Positions 50,030 through 59,592 of a DNA stretch of 64,000 nt are shown one piece after another. The notes beneath the pieces were generated by a model. That model was not told where the DNA came from and did no database searches. It was given only the letters and a program-made list of their open reading frames with translations. Where the stretch lies: the NCBI RefSeq assembly GCF_045062745.1, contig NZ_JBJGED010000021.1:1-64000 (forward strand). Reading direction: 5' to 3'. A program made the position numbers and the translations under genes. Each line of letters starts with the position of its first letter. Position 1 is the first letter of the stretch. This DNA comes from Paenibacillus_AA sp045062745. Its GTDB lineage: Bacteria > Bacillota > Bacilli > Paenibacillales > NBRC-103111.

Positions 50030-53000
50030 TTACATCTTGATCGCGGCTCTGGTCATCGAGCAGGCGCGCTGCGCGAGCTTCACCGCTTCGTCTATGATTT
50101 GCTTCGCTTCCTCGACCGTCTTGTGGAACTGCTCTACGAGTACGCGCGTGACGTCCTCGACGCCCTGAATCAATTTCTCGTACACGTGCTTCGCCCATTC
50201 GACCGCATCCTGGAAAAACTCAAGCAGCTTCTTTTTCACATACTCGTAGGCGATTTTGGCGATGTCGAGCAGCGAATCGGCGTCCACCTTCAGCTCGATC
50301 GGCAGATCGAACGATTTCCCGGCGAACTTGAAGCTCCCGTCCACCTTCGCGTAAATCGTCGAGCCGCTGACCCCAATGTCGATCTTGCCTGTAACTCCGG
50401 TATTGATGTCGATGCGGCCCAGCGGGCCTAGATCGATCGTGTCCAGCCCGATCTTGATTTCCCCGCCGATGTTCATATCCGAGATGCCCTTGATATGGCC
50501 GTGTATGTTGAGATACAAGTATGGCGTCATTTGTCCGCTCAATTCGAGCTCGAAGCCGCCGGTCGTCAGCGTGACGAACGCTTCCCGGGTAAGCCCCAGG
50601 AGCTTCACCATGCCGTTGACATAGAAGTGCGGCGTCCGGAACCGCTCTACCGGATGATCGGGCTGCCAGAACGTCGCGGCCGAGATGACCGGCCCGCCGT
50701 CCCCTTCCATGGCCGACAAGCTGAACAGCTTCTCGTGGCCGATCACGATCCGGTTCATCTCCGCGTCTACCGCGATACCCCGGTTCGGGTCGATATCGAT
50801 CGTAGCGGAGGCGCGGAAGCCGAGCAGCTTGATCGCGCCGTTAATATAAAAATCCGGATCGAACGGCGGCAGCGCACCGATTTGCGTCCGCTGGGGCACC
50901 ACATAGAGCTGCGCTTCCAGGGACACCTCTATGCCGTCGTCGCCCCGCTGCAGCTGGTAATGGCGCATTTTGTTCGTTTGATCGGTCAGGAACCAACGCT
51001 GCCCGGGCCGGGACACGACAAAGTAAAGCTGCTGCAGGGTAGCCGGAATAAAGACGCCGTTCGCGGCAAACGCGCTTGCGACCCGGTCGAAGCGGAGATG
51101 GTCCAGATCGTCGGCCAAGTCGGCCGAAATCGTAAAGTTCCGGGTGCCGTGAATGCCGACCGAATCGAGCACCTGATCGATCTCCGACGGGAGAACGCTG
51201 CCCGCCAGCGTGTCGAGCACGTCCTTCAGCGACAAGTTGCTGAGCGAGCCGGCCACCATGCTCTTCTGCGGCTCCACGGAGTCGAAGAACACGGCGATCG
51301 ACGATTCGAAGCCGGCGGCCTCGATCGAACCCGCCACTCCGAGACTCGGGATGCCTTCCCAGTCACAGCCGACGACTAACGCGAGATTGCCGATCTGGAA
51401 CACCTCGAAGTCGATCGGCGTATTATCCTTCATCGTACCGGAGATAAAGGCGCCGTTCTCGACGAAGTCAAGCTTAACGTCAAACGTATGCGGCTGGTTC
51501 TGGATCTCGACCTGGACCGCGCCTTCCAGGAACACGCCGACACTCCCGCTGCTCATCCGCCCGCCGAACTTCGCCAGGAGCGGCAGCCCTTCGATCTTCG
51601 TCTCATAGCTGACGAACAGCGTGGCGTCCTTCGTCGGGTCGACGCCGACCTGCAGCGTAATCCCGAGACGCGGATTCAGCCCCAGCAGCTGCTTCAGGAA
51701 CTTCTGCTTCGCATCCTCCGTATCGATGACCCACTCGGCGAAGAAATTCAGTCCGGCGATGACGCCGCCCTTGCCCGGCAACTGAAGACGTCCGCCGGCG
51801 ATAACCGGATTGTTGAACTGCGCCATATCCGGGAAGGCGAACCCTACATCGTCGAACGACGATACGACGAACAGAAGCTTCTCCATCCGGAACAGATCCT
51901 CGAACGCCTGCAGAGCGCCGAGTCCGGGCAATTGCGAAGCGAGACCGGCAGAGAGATCGATGCCTGCCGCGACTCCCCATTGGCTGCCCCCCGTCTTGCG
52001 CACCTCCAGGGCAAACAGGCCGAAATGCTCCAGCTCCGTCCCGACCCGGAACACGTAGTTCGCACCGGCCTTCTGAATCAGCACGGACGAGTTAATGAAG
52101 GTCAAATCGAACGCCGAAGGGAGCGGCACCGGTTGGTTGACGAGTTTGGCCAGCAGATGGGACAGCTGCACCTTAGGGAACAAGCCGCGGATGACGATGT
52201 CGCCGGGGATATCGTAGCGGATGCCCAGGGTCACCGCGTCTCCGAAGGAGATGCTTCCGCCGAAGGTGCCGGCGAGCGGCCCTCCACGCGGGTAGGAGAA
52301 CGCCAGGATGACGTCTCGAACGGTCAGCTTCTCGAAGCCGACGTCGATGACCCACGGCTCGGGCTCTTCGGCCATTGCCAGCGCCATCCCGTACGAGCGG
52401 AAGGGCGCCACGGTGACGTTCAGCGCGTCGATCGTCAAATCGCTCGGTGCCGGCACGCCGGGTACATACGTCTCCATGAGGTGTTTCAGCGGAATCGTCT
52501 GCTTCTCGCCGAGTTCGGCGAAGACGGTGAATCCGTCCGTGTTCCCGGCATACACGTTGATCGGCACGCCCTCGATCTGCATGGAGCCGATCACCGTCAC
52601 TTCCACTTTCCGCTTCAGCTTGTTGAACGGATACAAGACGGTGAACCGGGATTCGATCGAGTCGATCTCGAAATGACCGTCCCATACGTTCCACTTCAAG
52701 TCCGGCATGCCGATCGTAACCGAAACCATGCCCAGCTCGAAGCCGGTCGCCGTCGGCAGAGCCAAGTCAATCGCGGCATGCGTCAGCTGCAGCTGGCCGA
52801 GCGCGCTGCCGAGTTGTTTAATCTGATCCGGCATGTTGGCCAGGAAATCCCCGCTGCCGTCCATATCGGCGAGATGGGCCAGATTGGCGATCGAGAGCCC
52901 CTCGAAGCTGCCCAGCAGCAGCAGCTCTCGGCTGCCCGGTTCCGTAGGCGCGACTACATCGACTTCCAGATTGGCGCTCGGGATGCTGAGCTTCCCGCCA

Positions 53001-53797
53001 TAAGCGAGAATCGGCTTATATGTAGCATTGCGCTCCGTCCAATCGGCCGTGATCGGCGAGTACAAACGGAACACCGTATCCCCTAACGTCATGCCGCCGA
53101 TCGTTAAGCCCAAGCCGAGATCGCATTGCAGCGTGATGCCGGCGGGCGGCGCTTCGAGATCCCACGGGTACTGGAAAGGCTTGAGCGGAATAGCCGCCTC
53201 GGTCGGCGTAGGGATGCGCACGGTTCCGTACAGCGTTAGCGGATCTCCGCTGTGGTTGAACACGCTCTCGATGATGCCGACGATCCCGGTCGGATGCAGC
53301 CGGCCGACGAAGTTGATGCCGGGGACGAGCGGCACTTGGAAGCGGGAATCCTGTACGGGATGGGTGACGACGACGAAGGAGGAATCGGATAAGCGCAGCT
53401 GATCGAGCGGAATGGAATACGGGTCGTCGTACGTTTTGTTCCAGTCCATCACTTGGGGCAAGCTTGGGAAGCTGCGCGAGAACTTCCAGGCATTGATGTC
53501 GGGCGTCTCGCCAAGCACCGTGTACCGAAGCGATAGATGCACCTGCTCCTCCGGGTCGAGGCTCGCCCGAAGCTCTACCGGCAAATTCGGCATATTCAGG
53601 AAGCTGGCTTCCCCTCGAATGACGACCGTGTCGTTCTGCCCGTCGTCCGGTCCGGGCACAGCCGCAGTCAGGACGATCGGCTGTCCGTTGTAGTAGCGGA
53701 CGAGGAAATCGTTAATGGAAGACGTCAGCGTACTCGACGAAACCGTGACTGTCCCATTGGAAATGTCCAGTCGCTGCCGAAGCTCTGCATAGTTCAA
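50030..53797 (-). CDS. 1255-aa beta-rich protein of unknown function
   Basis: A very large protein with alternating hydrophobic/polar residues and many Gly, Asp and Asn turns, implying beta structure over residues 1-1170. Recurrent elements include GxxxxGxLxLP-type strands, AGGRLQLPGKGGVIAGLNFFAEW, and a run of GxIDIG-like strands near 1110-1160. The last ~75 residues switch to a long amphipathic helix (LLDIAKIAYEYVKKKLLEFF onward) that could coil or lie on a membrane. No signal peptide, transmembrane helix or catalytic motif is evident. Start TTG 53797 is eight bases after GAGGG. I cannot name a family; large lipid-binding or scaffold proteins are possibilities. Confidence 0.75.
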   Translation of the reverse strand: MNYAELRQRLDISNGTVTVSSSTLTSSINDFLVRYYNGQPIVLTAAVPGPDDGQNDTVVIRGEASFLNMPNLPVELRASLDPEEQVHLSLRYTVLGETPDINAWKFSRSFPSLPQVMDWNKTYDDPYSIPLDQLRLSDSSFVVVTHPVQDSRFQVPLVPGINFVGRLHPTGIVGIIESVFNHSGDPLTLYGTVRIPTPTEAAIPLKPFQYPWDLEAPPAGITLQCDLGLGLTIGGMTLGDTVFRLYSPITADWTERNATYKPILAYGGKLSIPSANLEVDVVAPTEPGSRELLLLGSFEGLSIANLAHLADMDGSGDFLANMPDQIKQLGSALGQLQLTHAAIDLALPTATGFELGMVSVTIGMPDLKWNVWDGHFEIDSIESRFTVLYPFNKLKRKVEVTVIGSMQIEGVPINVYAGNTDGFTVFAELGEKQTIPLKHLMETYVPGVPAPSDLTIDALNVTVAPFRSYGMALAMAEEPEPWVIDVGFEKLTVRDVILAFSYPRGGPLAGTFGGSISFGDAVTLGIRYDIPGDIVIRGLFPKVQLSHLLAKLVNQPVPLPSAFDLTFINSSVLIQKAGANYVFRVGTELEHFGLFALEVRKTGGSQWGVAAGIDLSAGLASQLPGLGALQAFEDLFRMEKLLFVVSSFDDVGFAFPDMAQFNNPVIAGGRLQLPGKGGVIAGLNFFAEWVIDTEDAKQKFLKQLLGLNPRLGITLQVGVDPTKDATLFVSYETKIEGLPLLAKFGGRMSSGSVGVFLEGAVQVEIQNQPHTFDVKLDFVENGAFISGTMKDNTPIDFEVFQIGNLALVVGCDWEGIPSLGVAGSIEAAGFESSIAVFFDSVEPQKSMVAGSLSNLSLKDVLDTLAGSVLPSEIDQVLDSVGIHGTRNFTISADLADDLDHLRFDRVASAFAANGVFIPATLQQLYFVVSRPGQRWFLTDQTNKMRHYQLQRGDDGIEVSLEAQLYVVPQRTQIGALPPFDPDFYINGAIKLLGFRASATIDIDPNRGIAVDAEMNRIVIGHEKLFSLSAMEGDGGPVISAATFWQPDHPVERFRTPHFYVNGMVKLLGLTREAFVTLTTGGFELELSGQMTPYLYLNIHGHIKGISDMNIGGEIKIGLDTIDLGPLGRIDINTGVTGKIDIGVSGSTIYAKVDGSFKFAGKSFDLPIELKVDADSLLDIAKIAYEYVKKKLLEFFQDAVEWAKHVYEKLIQGVEDVTRVLVEQFHKTVEEAKQIIDEAVKLAQRACSMTRAAIKM

Positions 53798-53854
53798 GTG
53801 CAAAACCCTCTCTGAATTGAAATGGGAAAACCGTTAACCTGTGCGGCGTCCGCC

Positions 53855-54856
53855 TTAAGTCGGGATTGGAAGAGCCGGGTAGAAGACGACCCTTTGCGTG
53901 ATGGAGACGTAACCCGTCGGCACGGGCAGCTGAAGGGATGAATCTACATTCCACACATACTCGTTCGCCGTATCTACTAAAGTGGTTCCACTAGTGGGAA
54001 CTTGCTTCAGTTCCGTATTAGGCCCCCATAGCACATGCCCATCGTTGCGCAGGATGTATCCGCCTTTCTTGGCCGCCACAGCATCCGTTTCCAGCGGCTT
54101 TCCGCCGGCCGACAGGAGATGCAGCTTGATCGATTTCGTCGCACCCTCGTTCGCTTGCCATTGTGCCAATGTCGTCTTCAGCACCTTGAGTCCATGATCC
54201 AGGCACACCTCAAGACCGAAGGAGATGCCCGCCAAGTCGAAGACGCGCAGGCGCTTCGCGCTCCACTCATCGAAAATCAGCTTCACTTTTGCATCGGCTC
54301 CAGGCGCAAAAAAGGTCGGAGGCACTCCATCGATCGAAGAATTTATCTTCTTCTCCACGAGGCGGATGGAGTTGGTTTTCCCCCCTTCCACTACGACCCC
54401 CGTATTAAAGTACAGCTTCGTTTTGGCGAACGTATCGTTGGCTGAATCCCAGATCACCGTTCCGCAGACGAACAACCAATCCTTGAAGTCGGCGTGCGAG
54501 AACATGCTGTTCAGCGTTTGGAAAATGCGGTTGGCGACGTTGTCCGGGTAGCTGTTGCTGGCGATCGCCGCTTTGTCCGGGCGGAAGTAAAATTCCGGCA
54601 CGATGAAAATTTTGAGCGTACTCGGGTTGTCGCTTAAGAGCAAGCTGTGGCGCAGCCAAGCGGCATTCACCACGCTGGCCAGGCGCCTCAGCCGCTTGCG
54701 GGCGTCGTCCGGCAAATCGTCCGGCACCGGGATCCTGGCAACCTTGGGGGTTTCGGTCCCGGGGTCCCAGCCGGATAGTCGATCATTGTAATTGGTCGGT
54801 CTGAGGGTAACAGTCGGCACTTCATAGCCAATCATGCGAAAATGCGTGTACGGCAT
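53855..54856 (-). CDS. nitrilase-superfamily (C-N hydrolase fold) protein
   Basis: A 333-aa protein with the three nitrilase catalytic positions in the right order: Glu88 in FIVPEFYFRP, Lys169/170 in LVEKKI and Cys218 in GLEVCLDHG. Spacing is larger than in classic nitrilases, and the sequence is otherwise divergent, so substrate type (amide, nitrile, N-acyl transfer) cannot be told. ATG 54856 follows GGAGGG; a TTG 90 bp upstream lacks a site. It lies between two large proteins of unknown function in the operon. Confidence 0.72.
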   Translation of the reverse strand: MPYTHFRMIGYEVPTVTLRPTNYNDRLSGWDPGTETPKVARIPVPDDLPDDARKRLRRLASVVNAAWLRHSLLLSDNPSTLKIFIVPEFYFRPDKAAIASNSYPDNVANRIFQTLNSMFSHADFKDWLFVCGTVIWDSANDTFAKTKLYFNTGVVVEGGKTNSIRLVEKKINSSIDGVPPTFFAPGADAKVKLIFDEWSAKRLRVFDLAGISFGLEVCLDHGLKVLKTTLAQWQANEGATKSIKLHLLSAGGKPLETDAVAAKKGGYILRNDGHVLWGPNTELKQVPTSGTTLVDTANEYVWNVDSSLQLPVPTGYVSITQRVVFYPALPIPT

Positions 54857-54966
54857 CGGAGCCCTCCAGGTAAAAGGCTGAACGCCTCTACCGACCCAAC
54901 CGGTCGTCGCTAGTGCCAGGGTATCGGGTCGGAAGAACGTTCGCAAAATGCAGGATGAGTTGCAGG

Positions 54967-56664
54967 TTAGGCGTCGAGCTTCCCGGCGATGATTTTTTTG
55001 GCGCCGTCGGTCGCCGTCCGTCCGATCGCGCCGAGATTTTGGGCCGCCCGGGCGTTGATCCCTTCGAGCGCCCGGCGCTTAATATCGTCTTGATTGAACA
55101 CCTCGTTGATGATGTCTCCGAATGCGGAATCGATCTGAAGCTCGATCCGGATATCGCCGGGTGCTGCGTCCAGCAGCAGCTTCGAGAACTGAATGTCGAG
55201 CTCGGCCAACTCGCCACCGGTTGCCATCATCGAGGCCGACACGGTGGAGCGGACGACGCGGATCACGAACGAACCACCCAACGGCTCGTCGTCGCCGTCC
55301 ACCTGCAGCGAGAATTGTCCGGTGATGAGGAGCGGCGATGCCGGAACCTGGACGTTCACGGTTGAACCTCCTCGCACCACGGGTACCTGCGGAGGAGGAT
55401 TAAGGGTGGACAGCAGCAGCGTGCCGTCCATGCTGTTCTCTTGCAGCGCGAGCCGATCAGCCGGTGCGGCGATATTGGACAATCCTTGGATGACCACTTG
55501 CTTCAGCTGCAAATTGCGGAAATCGAGGCCCTCGGCGCTCTGATCGCCGAGCGAGATGACATCGATCCGATACGGCTCCAGGTTCGGGTCCGTATTGCGG
55601 CTCACGACCTTGGGCAAGTAGTAATCGCTTGCGGCGGTGTTCAGAGAGGCGCGTACGCGATCGAACAAATATTGATCAGCCGGATTGGAGACGGCCGGGC
55701 CGCTGCTCGGCAGCGAATTCGGCGGAATCGGACCGAGGGTGTCGTCCAGCACTCCGCTGAAATGTTTGGACAGCGTCTGTTCCAGCACTTGCCGGTTCGA
55801 CGGCTGGTTCAGCGCCGCCGAGATATTGAGCAGCAGCCCTTTGCGGCCGTCCTCGCTCGCCAGCGCGTCCTTGGCCTTGGGCAGCCAGATGTTGTCCGCG
55901 ATCCAGGTCATCGACGTATCGAGCGTCAGCTCGTCGACGGTGAGATCCGGCAGCTTCCCCTCCGCTCCCCGCAGCGTCATCTCGCTGATCGTCAGCTGCA
56001 GCGTTCTGGCCGGGCCCGTACCGTTCACGGCGACGACGACCGTGGCGTCCACATACACGCCGGTCATGGTGATTTTGAAGGTGCCGGTGCCCCGGATATC
56101 GTTATCCGGGATCCAGTGGTCGCAGGCGGTCGGTGCCGCTTCTCCCGAGCCCGTCGCCGGAGCGCTGCAGACGCATTGGCTCATGGCGTATTGGCCTTCC
56201 AGATGAAGCTGGCTTAACGACGGCCCTCCATTCTGGCCGGAATAGTAGCCGAATTGAAGCGTCATCACGGTGCTGTAGCCGGATCCTGGCTGCGTAGTGA
56301 GCGGATTGTCAAGCAGACCGACGTTTTCCAGCCCGTATACGGTTACGGCCGGCATCTCCAGACGCGGCCAAGGCTCGTTCGGACAGGCGATCGGCTGGTG
56401 CTTCTTCAGCTCCGGATCGCCACGGCGATCCCTCCCGACCTTCAGCCACCATTGCCCCTTGATCGTATTCTGGAACAACGTGCCGGCCGTGCCGGTAATA
56501 TTGCCCAGCTTCCAATCCGTGCCCTGCAGCGGAAGCAGCTTGCCCGATCCGTCCGGTTTATCCAGCTTCTGCAGCGCGGCGGGCAGCCAGAACGTGCGAT
56601 TGTTCGGGTCATTCGCCCGTTTCTGGATCGTCTTGTATATAAAAGCGAACAGCCTTGCTCCCAT
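54967..56664 (-). CDS. 565-aa protein of unknown function
   Basis: A soluble protein starting at ATG 56664 after AAGGAGG. The first ~200 residues include a Cys cluster (SQCVCSAPA, TACDHW) and Gly-rich strands, which might bind metal. The middle (200-330) carries TLQLTISEMTLRGAEG and helical stretches. The last ~230 residues are beta-rich (VNVQVPASPLLITGQFSLQVDG) and end in an amphipathic helix. Alternating patterns resemble the TULIP-like proteins of the same operon, but no firm domain was recognised. Confidence 0.7.
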   Translation of the reverse strand: MGARLFAFIYKTIQKRANDPNNRTFWLPAALQKLDKPDGSGKLLPLQGTDWKLGNITGTAGTLFQNTIKGQWWLKVGRDRRGDPELKKHQPIACPNEPWPRLEMPAVTVYGLENVGLLDNPLTTQPGSGYSTVMTLQFGYYSGQNGGPSLSQLHLEGQYAMSQCVCSAPATGSGEAAPTACDHWIPDNDIRGTGTFKITMTGVYVDATVVVAVNGTGPARTLQLTISEMTLRGAEGKLPDLTVDELTLDTSMTWIADNIWLPKAKDALASEDGRKGLLLNISAALNQPSNRQVLEQTLSKHFSGVLDDTLGPIPPNSLPSSGPAVSNPADQYLFDRVRASLNTAASDYYLPKVVSRNTDPNLEPYRIDVISLGDQSAEGLDFRNLQLKQVVIQGLSNIAAPADRLALQENSMDGTLLLSTLNPPPQVPVVRGGSTVNVQVPASPLLITGQFSLQVDGDDEPLGGSFVIRVVRSTVSASMMATGGELAELDIQFSKLLLDAAPGDIRIELQIDSAFGDIINEVFNQDDIKRRALEGINARAAQNLGAIGRTATDGAKKIIAGKLDA

Positions 56665-56681
56665 AAATGTCCTCCTTTATG

Positions 56682-57725
56682 TCAAAAGCTGCGGTCCACA
56701 ACATACAGCGCGATATCCTCCAGCGCCTTGCGATACCGGTTGCGCGGGAAAGGCTTCAAATACTCGAGCGCGTCCAGCGCCTGGCTGCGGGCATCCGCAT
56801 AGGCGCGGTTGAACCCGGCGGTGTGGCGTACGGCTACCACGCCCGTCTCAAGCTCCTCCCGCGAATACTCCGCACCGCGCATAATCCGGCTGACCGGATG
56901 CCACGGGCCCAGCTCCTCCATCGCATATAGAATAGGCAGCGACATCCGGCGGCGGGACAGATCCATCCCCCGTGTCTTGCCGGAGGCCGCATCGTCTTGG
57001 ACGAAGTCGAACAAGTCGTCCATGATCTGGAATGCCCGGCCGACCCGGCGGCCGTAGAAGCCGGCTCTGCGGGAATCGCTTGTTCGCCCGCCCGCCAGCG
57101 TGGCGCCCGATTCGCACGCCAGTCCGAAGAGAATGGCGGTCTTCCGCTCGATCGTCTCCATATACCGCTTCCGAAGCTCGGCCGGGGATAGCGAGGGGTC
57201 GGTCTCCAGCTCGTCGAGCTCTCCGCAGCAAATGCGGAATGCCGTATCGAGCACCAGCTTCACGAGTCCCATGTCCTGCTGCGTATCGATGGCATCCACG
57301 AATCCGCGGATCGCTTGCACGAATTGCATATCGCCGATCAAGATCGCAGCCTCCACGCCTCGCGACGCGTTGACGGACGCCATGCCTCGGCGGACGAGGG
57401 CATCGTCGATAATGTCGTCATGGATCAGCGTCGCCACATGGAGCATCTCGAGCGAGACGGCGCCTTGGATCGCCTTCTGCGGCAGCGGAGTGTCGGGACC
57501 GTGCAGCATCCGGGCGGACAGAAGCATCATCATGGGCCGGAGCTTCTTGCCACGGCGGTACAAATTGTATTCGGTGTCCGACAAGTAGGGCTGCTGGGGC
57601 TTGAGCGCCTGCTCCATCATCTCGGCGTACCGCTCCAGGTCATCCGCCAGCAGCTCAACCCGGATCCGATCGATCGGATCCGGTTTTGCACTTTGCGTCA
57701 GAGGTGCTGCAAGCGGCATTTTCAT
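56682..57725 (-). CDS. polyprenyl diphosphate synthase
   Basis: A 347-aa trans-isoprenyl diphosphate synthase, elongating allylic diphosphates with isopentenyl diphosphate. The IPP-binding GKKLRP is at 59-64, the first Asp-rich motif DDIID at 103-107 and the second DDLFD at 236-240. Small residues (Thr, Ala) sit four and five positions before the first motif, which in this family allows products longer than C15-C20. Blocks around GDMQFVQA and DLSRRRMSLPIL depart from housekeeping heptaprenyl synthases, suggesting a specialised paralogue. It overlaps the upstream gene by 4 bp. Confidence 0.92.
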   Translation of the reverse strand: MKMPLAAPLTQSAKPDPIDRIRVELLADDLERYAEMMEQALKPQQPYLSDTEYNLYRRGKKLRPMMMLLSARMLHGPDTPLPQKAIQGAVSLEMLHVATLIHDDIIDDALVRRGMASVNASRGVEAAILIGDMQFVQAIRGFVDAIDTQQDMGLVKLVLDTAFRICCGELDELETDPSLSPAELRKRYMETIERKTAILFGLACESGATLAGGRTSDSRRAGFYGRRVGRAFQIMDDLFDFVQDDAASGKTRGMDLSRRRMSLPILYAMEELGPWHPVSRIMRGAEYSREELETGVVAVRHTAGFNRAYADARSQALDALEYLKPFPRNRYRKALEDIALYVVDRSF

Positions 57726-59113
57726 GGGCGGTTCGTCCCTATTTCGCCCGTTTCATAAGCGGAAGCTGCATATTCCCCTACCGATCGCGACAGATGATCT
57801 ACGATGGAGTCGTGGAGCAGGCTGCGGATGAAGGACATACTCTCTAGCCGCTTGCGGGCGATTTGTCCGGCGTCGCCGATCCAAGCGGAATCGTCGATGT
57901 CGAGCTCGTAAGCCGGCAGCTCGAGGCGGACCGAGCCGGTGCGGCACTTCGCGCCGTTCGGACCGGCTTCGAGCACGAGCTCGACGAACGCCTCTACGCC
58001 GCCAATCTCGGCGAAGAGCGCTCCTTCGAACAGCGGTTGCCCGGCAATAGCTGCTTTTTCCGCTTTTTGGCGCATCGTCGCTTCGAACAGCTGGCGAAGC
58101 CGGTGGCGGTCCTGCTCGTCGAGGACGACCCAGTCCGGCCGCCTCGCGGCAAGGCCTCCGCCGGGACCGTTGCCTTGAGCGATCACGTCCATCATCTCTT
58201 CGTCGCTCACTTGCGGCAGATCCTGATCATGCGCCTGGACGGTGCCGTGCACGTCCGTCGCTTTCAGCTCCTGGATGTTGTCCTTCGTGTTGTTCGTCGT
58301 CAATGTCACTCCTTTGCCGAAGGATAGAGCGGCTTTGGCCGCATTCCAATACTTGCTGTCGGGCGTCGGGCCGACCGACGGATCGAAGTCCGGGTCCGAC
58401 CAGACGCAAGCGCTGGCCACGTTCAACTGCTGCACGAAAGCGTTGGCATTGTATGTAAGATTGCCGGTGTACGTTTTGTCGGACTTGTTCACGACGCCAT
58501 CCGTCTTCACCGCCTCGTGCGTATCGGCCGCCATCTCCTTCGTCGCGCCGTCGGCTCTCCACAGCGGGGTCAGCGCGGCATTCTCCCGGAACACCTCCTC
58601 GTACACCTCGTTGTGTTCGTTATAGAGCCCCATGAGCTTTTGCCCGTTTTCGGTCTGCTGTAGCTTGGTCCGTTGATCGCGCGCTTGACCCAGCCACTCC
58701 TCCTGCTGCGGGTCCAGATCCCCTCCGTCGTCCGGATCGGCGCCGCCTTGGGTGGGCCGGCTCGCCTCCTGGGCCATATCCATCAAGTTCCCGGCCGTGT
58801 CCAGGTCGACGATCGGATCGTACTTGGCCTCCACCGCATACCTGCCTTCCAGTCGAACCCCGTCCAGCCTCAGCTCTAGGGCGACCCGCTCGCCTGCCGC
58901 ATCCCTGTCGGATCCGACCCATTGCATCCGGTCAAGCCCGAGCAGCTTCAAGCCCGTCATGCGGTAGCTGAGCGCCCCCGTCTCATAGGCATGCCCTTGC
59001 GGCATAGCCACCGTGCGTGCGAGCGGATAGGCCGGGGTGTCGCCAAGCGGTACGACGGCCCCGAATTCGGCGATATGCCGGTTCCACGCTTGTGTGAATT
59101 TCGTCTTGTTCAT
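57722..59113 (-). CDS. 463-aa protein of unknown function
   Basis: Soluble, no signal peptide. Start ATG 59113 is seven bases after CGGAG (an ATG two codons earlier touches the site). The N-terminal ~110 residues and a segment near residues 360-410 (FEGALFAEIGGVEAFVELVL, VRLELPAYELDID) look like beta strands. An acidic, Gln/Asp-rich helical region (about 115-200) lies between. The C-terminus is helical. No motif was recognised. Tight coupling to the polyprenyl synthase gene (4-bp overlap) suggests a linked role. Confidence 0.7.
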   Translation of the reverse strand: MNKTKFTQAWNRHIAEFGAVVPLGDTPAYPLARTVAMPQGHAYETGALSYRMTGLKLLGLDRMQWVGSDRDAAGERVALELRLDGVRLEGRYAVEAKYDPIVDLDTAGNLMDMAQEASRPTQGGADPDDGGDLDPQQEEWLGQARDQRTKLQQTENGQKLMGLYNEHNEVYEEVFRENAALTPLWRADGATKEMAADTHEAVKTDGVVNKSDKTYTGNLTYNANAFVQQLNVASACVWSDPDFDPSVGPTPDSKYWNAAKAALSFGKGVTLTTNNTKDNIQELKATDVHGTVQAHDQDLPQVSDEEMMDVIAQGNGPGGGLAARRPDWVVLDEQDRHRLRQLFEATMRQKAEKAAIAGQPLFEGALFAEIGGVEAFVELVLEAGPNGAKCRTGSVRLELPAYELDIDDSAWIGDAGQIARKRLESMSFIRSLLHDSIVDHLSRSVGEYAASAYETGEIGTNRP

Positions 59114-59136
59114 TCTCATTCTCCGTTCTTCATAAT

Positions 59137-59580
59137 TTAGTCGACCTTCACGTCACCGGTCGCGAGCAGCATGCCGTTGTAGGTAGAGAGATTCAGCGTC
59201 TGTACAGTCAAATTGACCTTTACCCCGGCCACGTCCAAGCTGTAGCCGAGCGGGCTGCCGAACTCGATCTTTTTCTCCTTGCCTTTGATCCCGTTATGAA
59301 GACCGTCTTGAATCCCGGATTGAATCAGCTCCCCGACCGCATACACGGTACCGACTCCGGCCCCTCCTCCGAGCAGCGCCCCTGCCGGACCGGCGAACAG
59401 CCCAAGGATCGACCCCGCGATCGCTCCCCCTATGATCGTGCCCGTACTCGGGGTTGCCTTTATCTTGCAATCTCCCAGTTGATCGACTTTGACCGTCAGA
59501 TCGTTGGGGGTAGCGCTGATGCTCAAGTCCACGACCGGCTTTCCCGGATCGATGCTGATATCGTAACTAATGAATCCCAT
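59137..59580 (-). CDS. small protein with glycine zipper
   Basis: A 147-aa protein. Residues ~1-45 are beta-like (VDLSISATPNDLTVKVD). A glycine-zipper segment (GTIIGGAIAGSILGLFAGPAG, continued by ALLGGGAGVG, about 47-77) could insert in or pair within a membrane. The end is LNLSTYNGMLLATGDVKVD, which closely matches the end of the next upstream gene product (LSLTGYNGMLLVQGSIHVT), so the two are paralogues with different middles. Start ATG 59580 after AAGGAGG. Confidence 0.75.
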   Translation of the reverse strand: MGFISYDISIDPGKPVVDLSISATPNDLTVKVDQLGDCKIKATPSTGTIIGGAIAGSILGLFAGPAGALLGGGAGVGTVYAVGELIQSGIQDGLHNGIKGKEKKIEFGSPLGYSLDVAGVKVNLTVQTLNLSTYNGMLLATGDVKVD

Positions 59581-59592
59581 GCTTCGTCCTCC

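Noticed and set aside
51488..53086. Long + strand frame (532 codons) opposite the giant protein
   Set aside because: The Arg/His/Gln-rich composition is typical of antisense shadow frames, and it has no good start site. The minus-strand gene fits the operon spacing.
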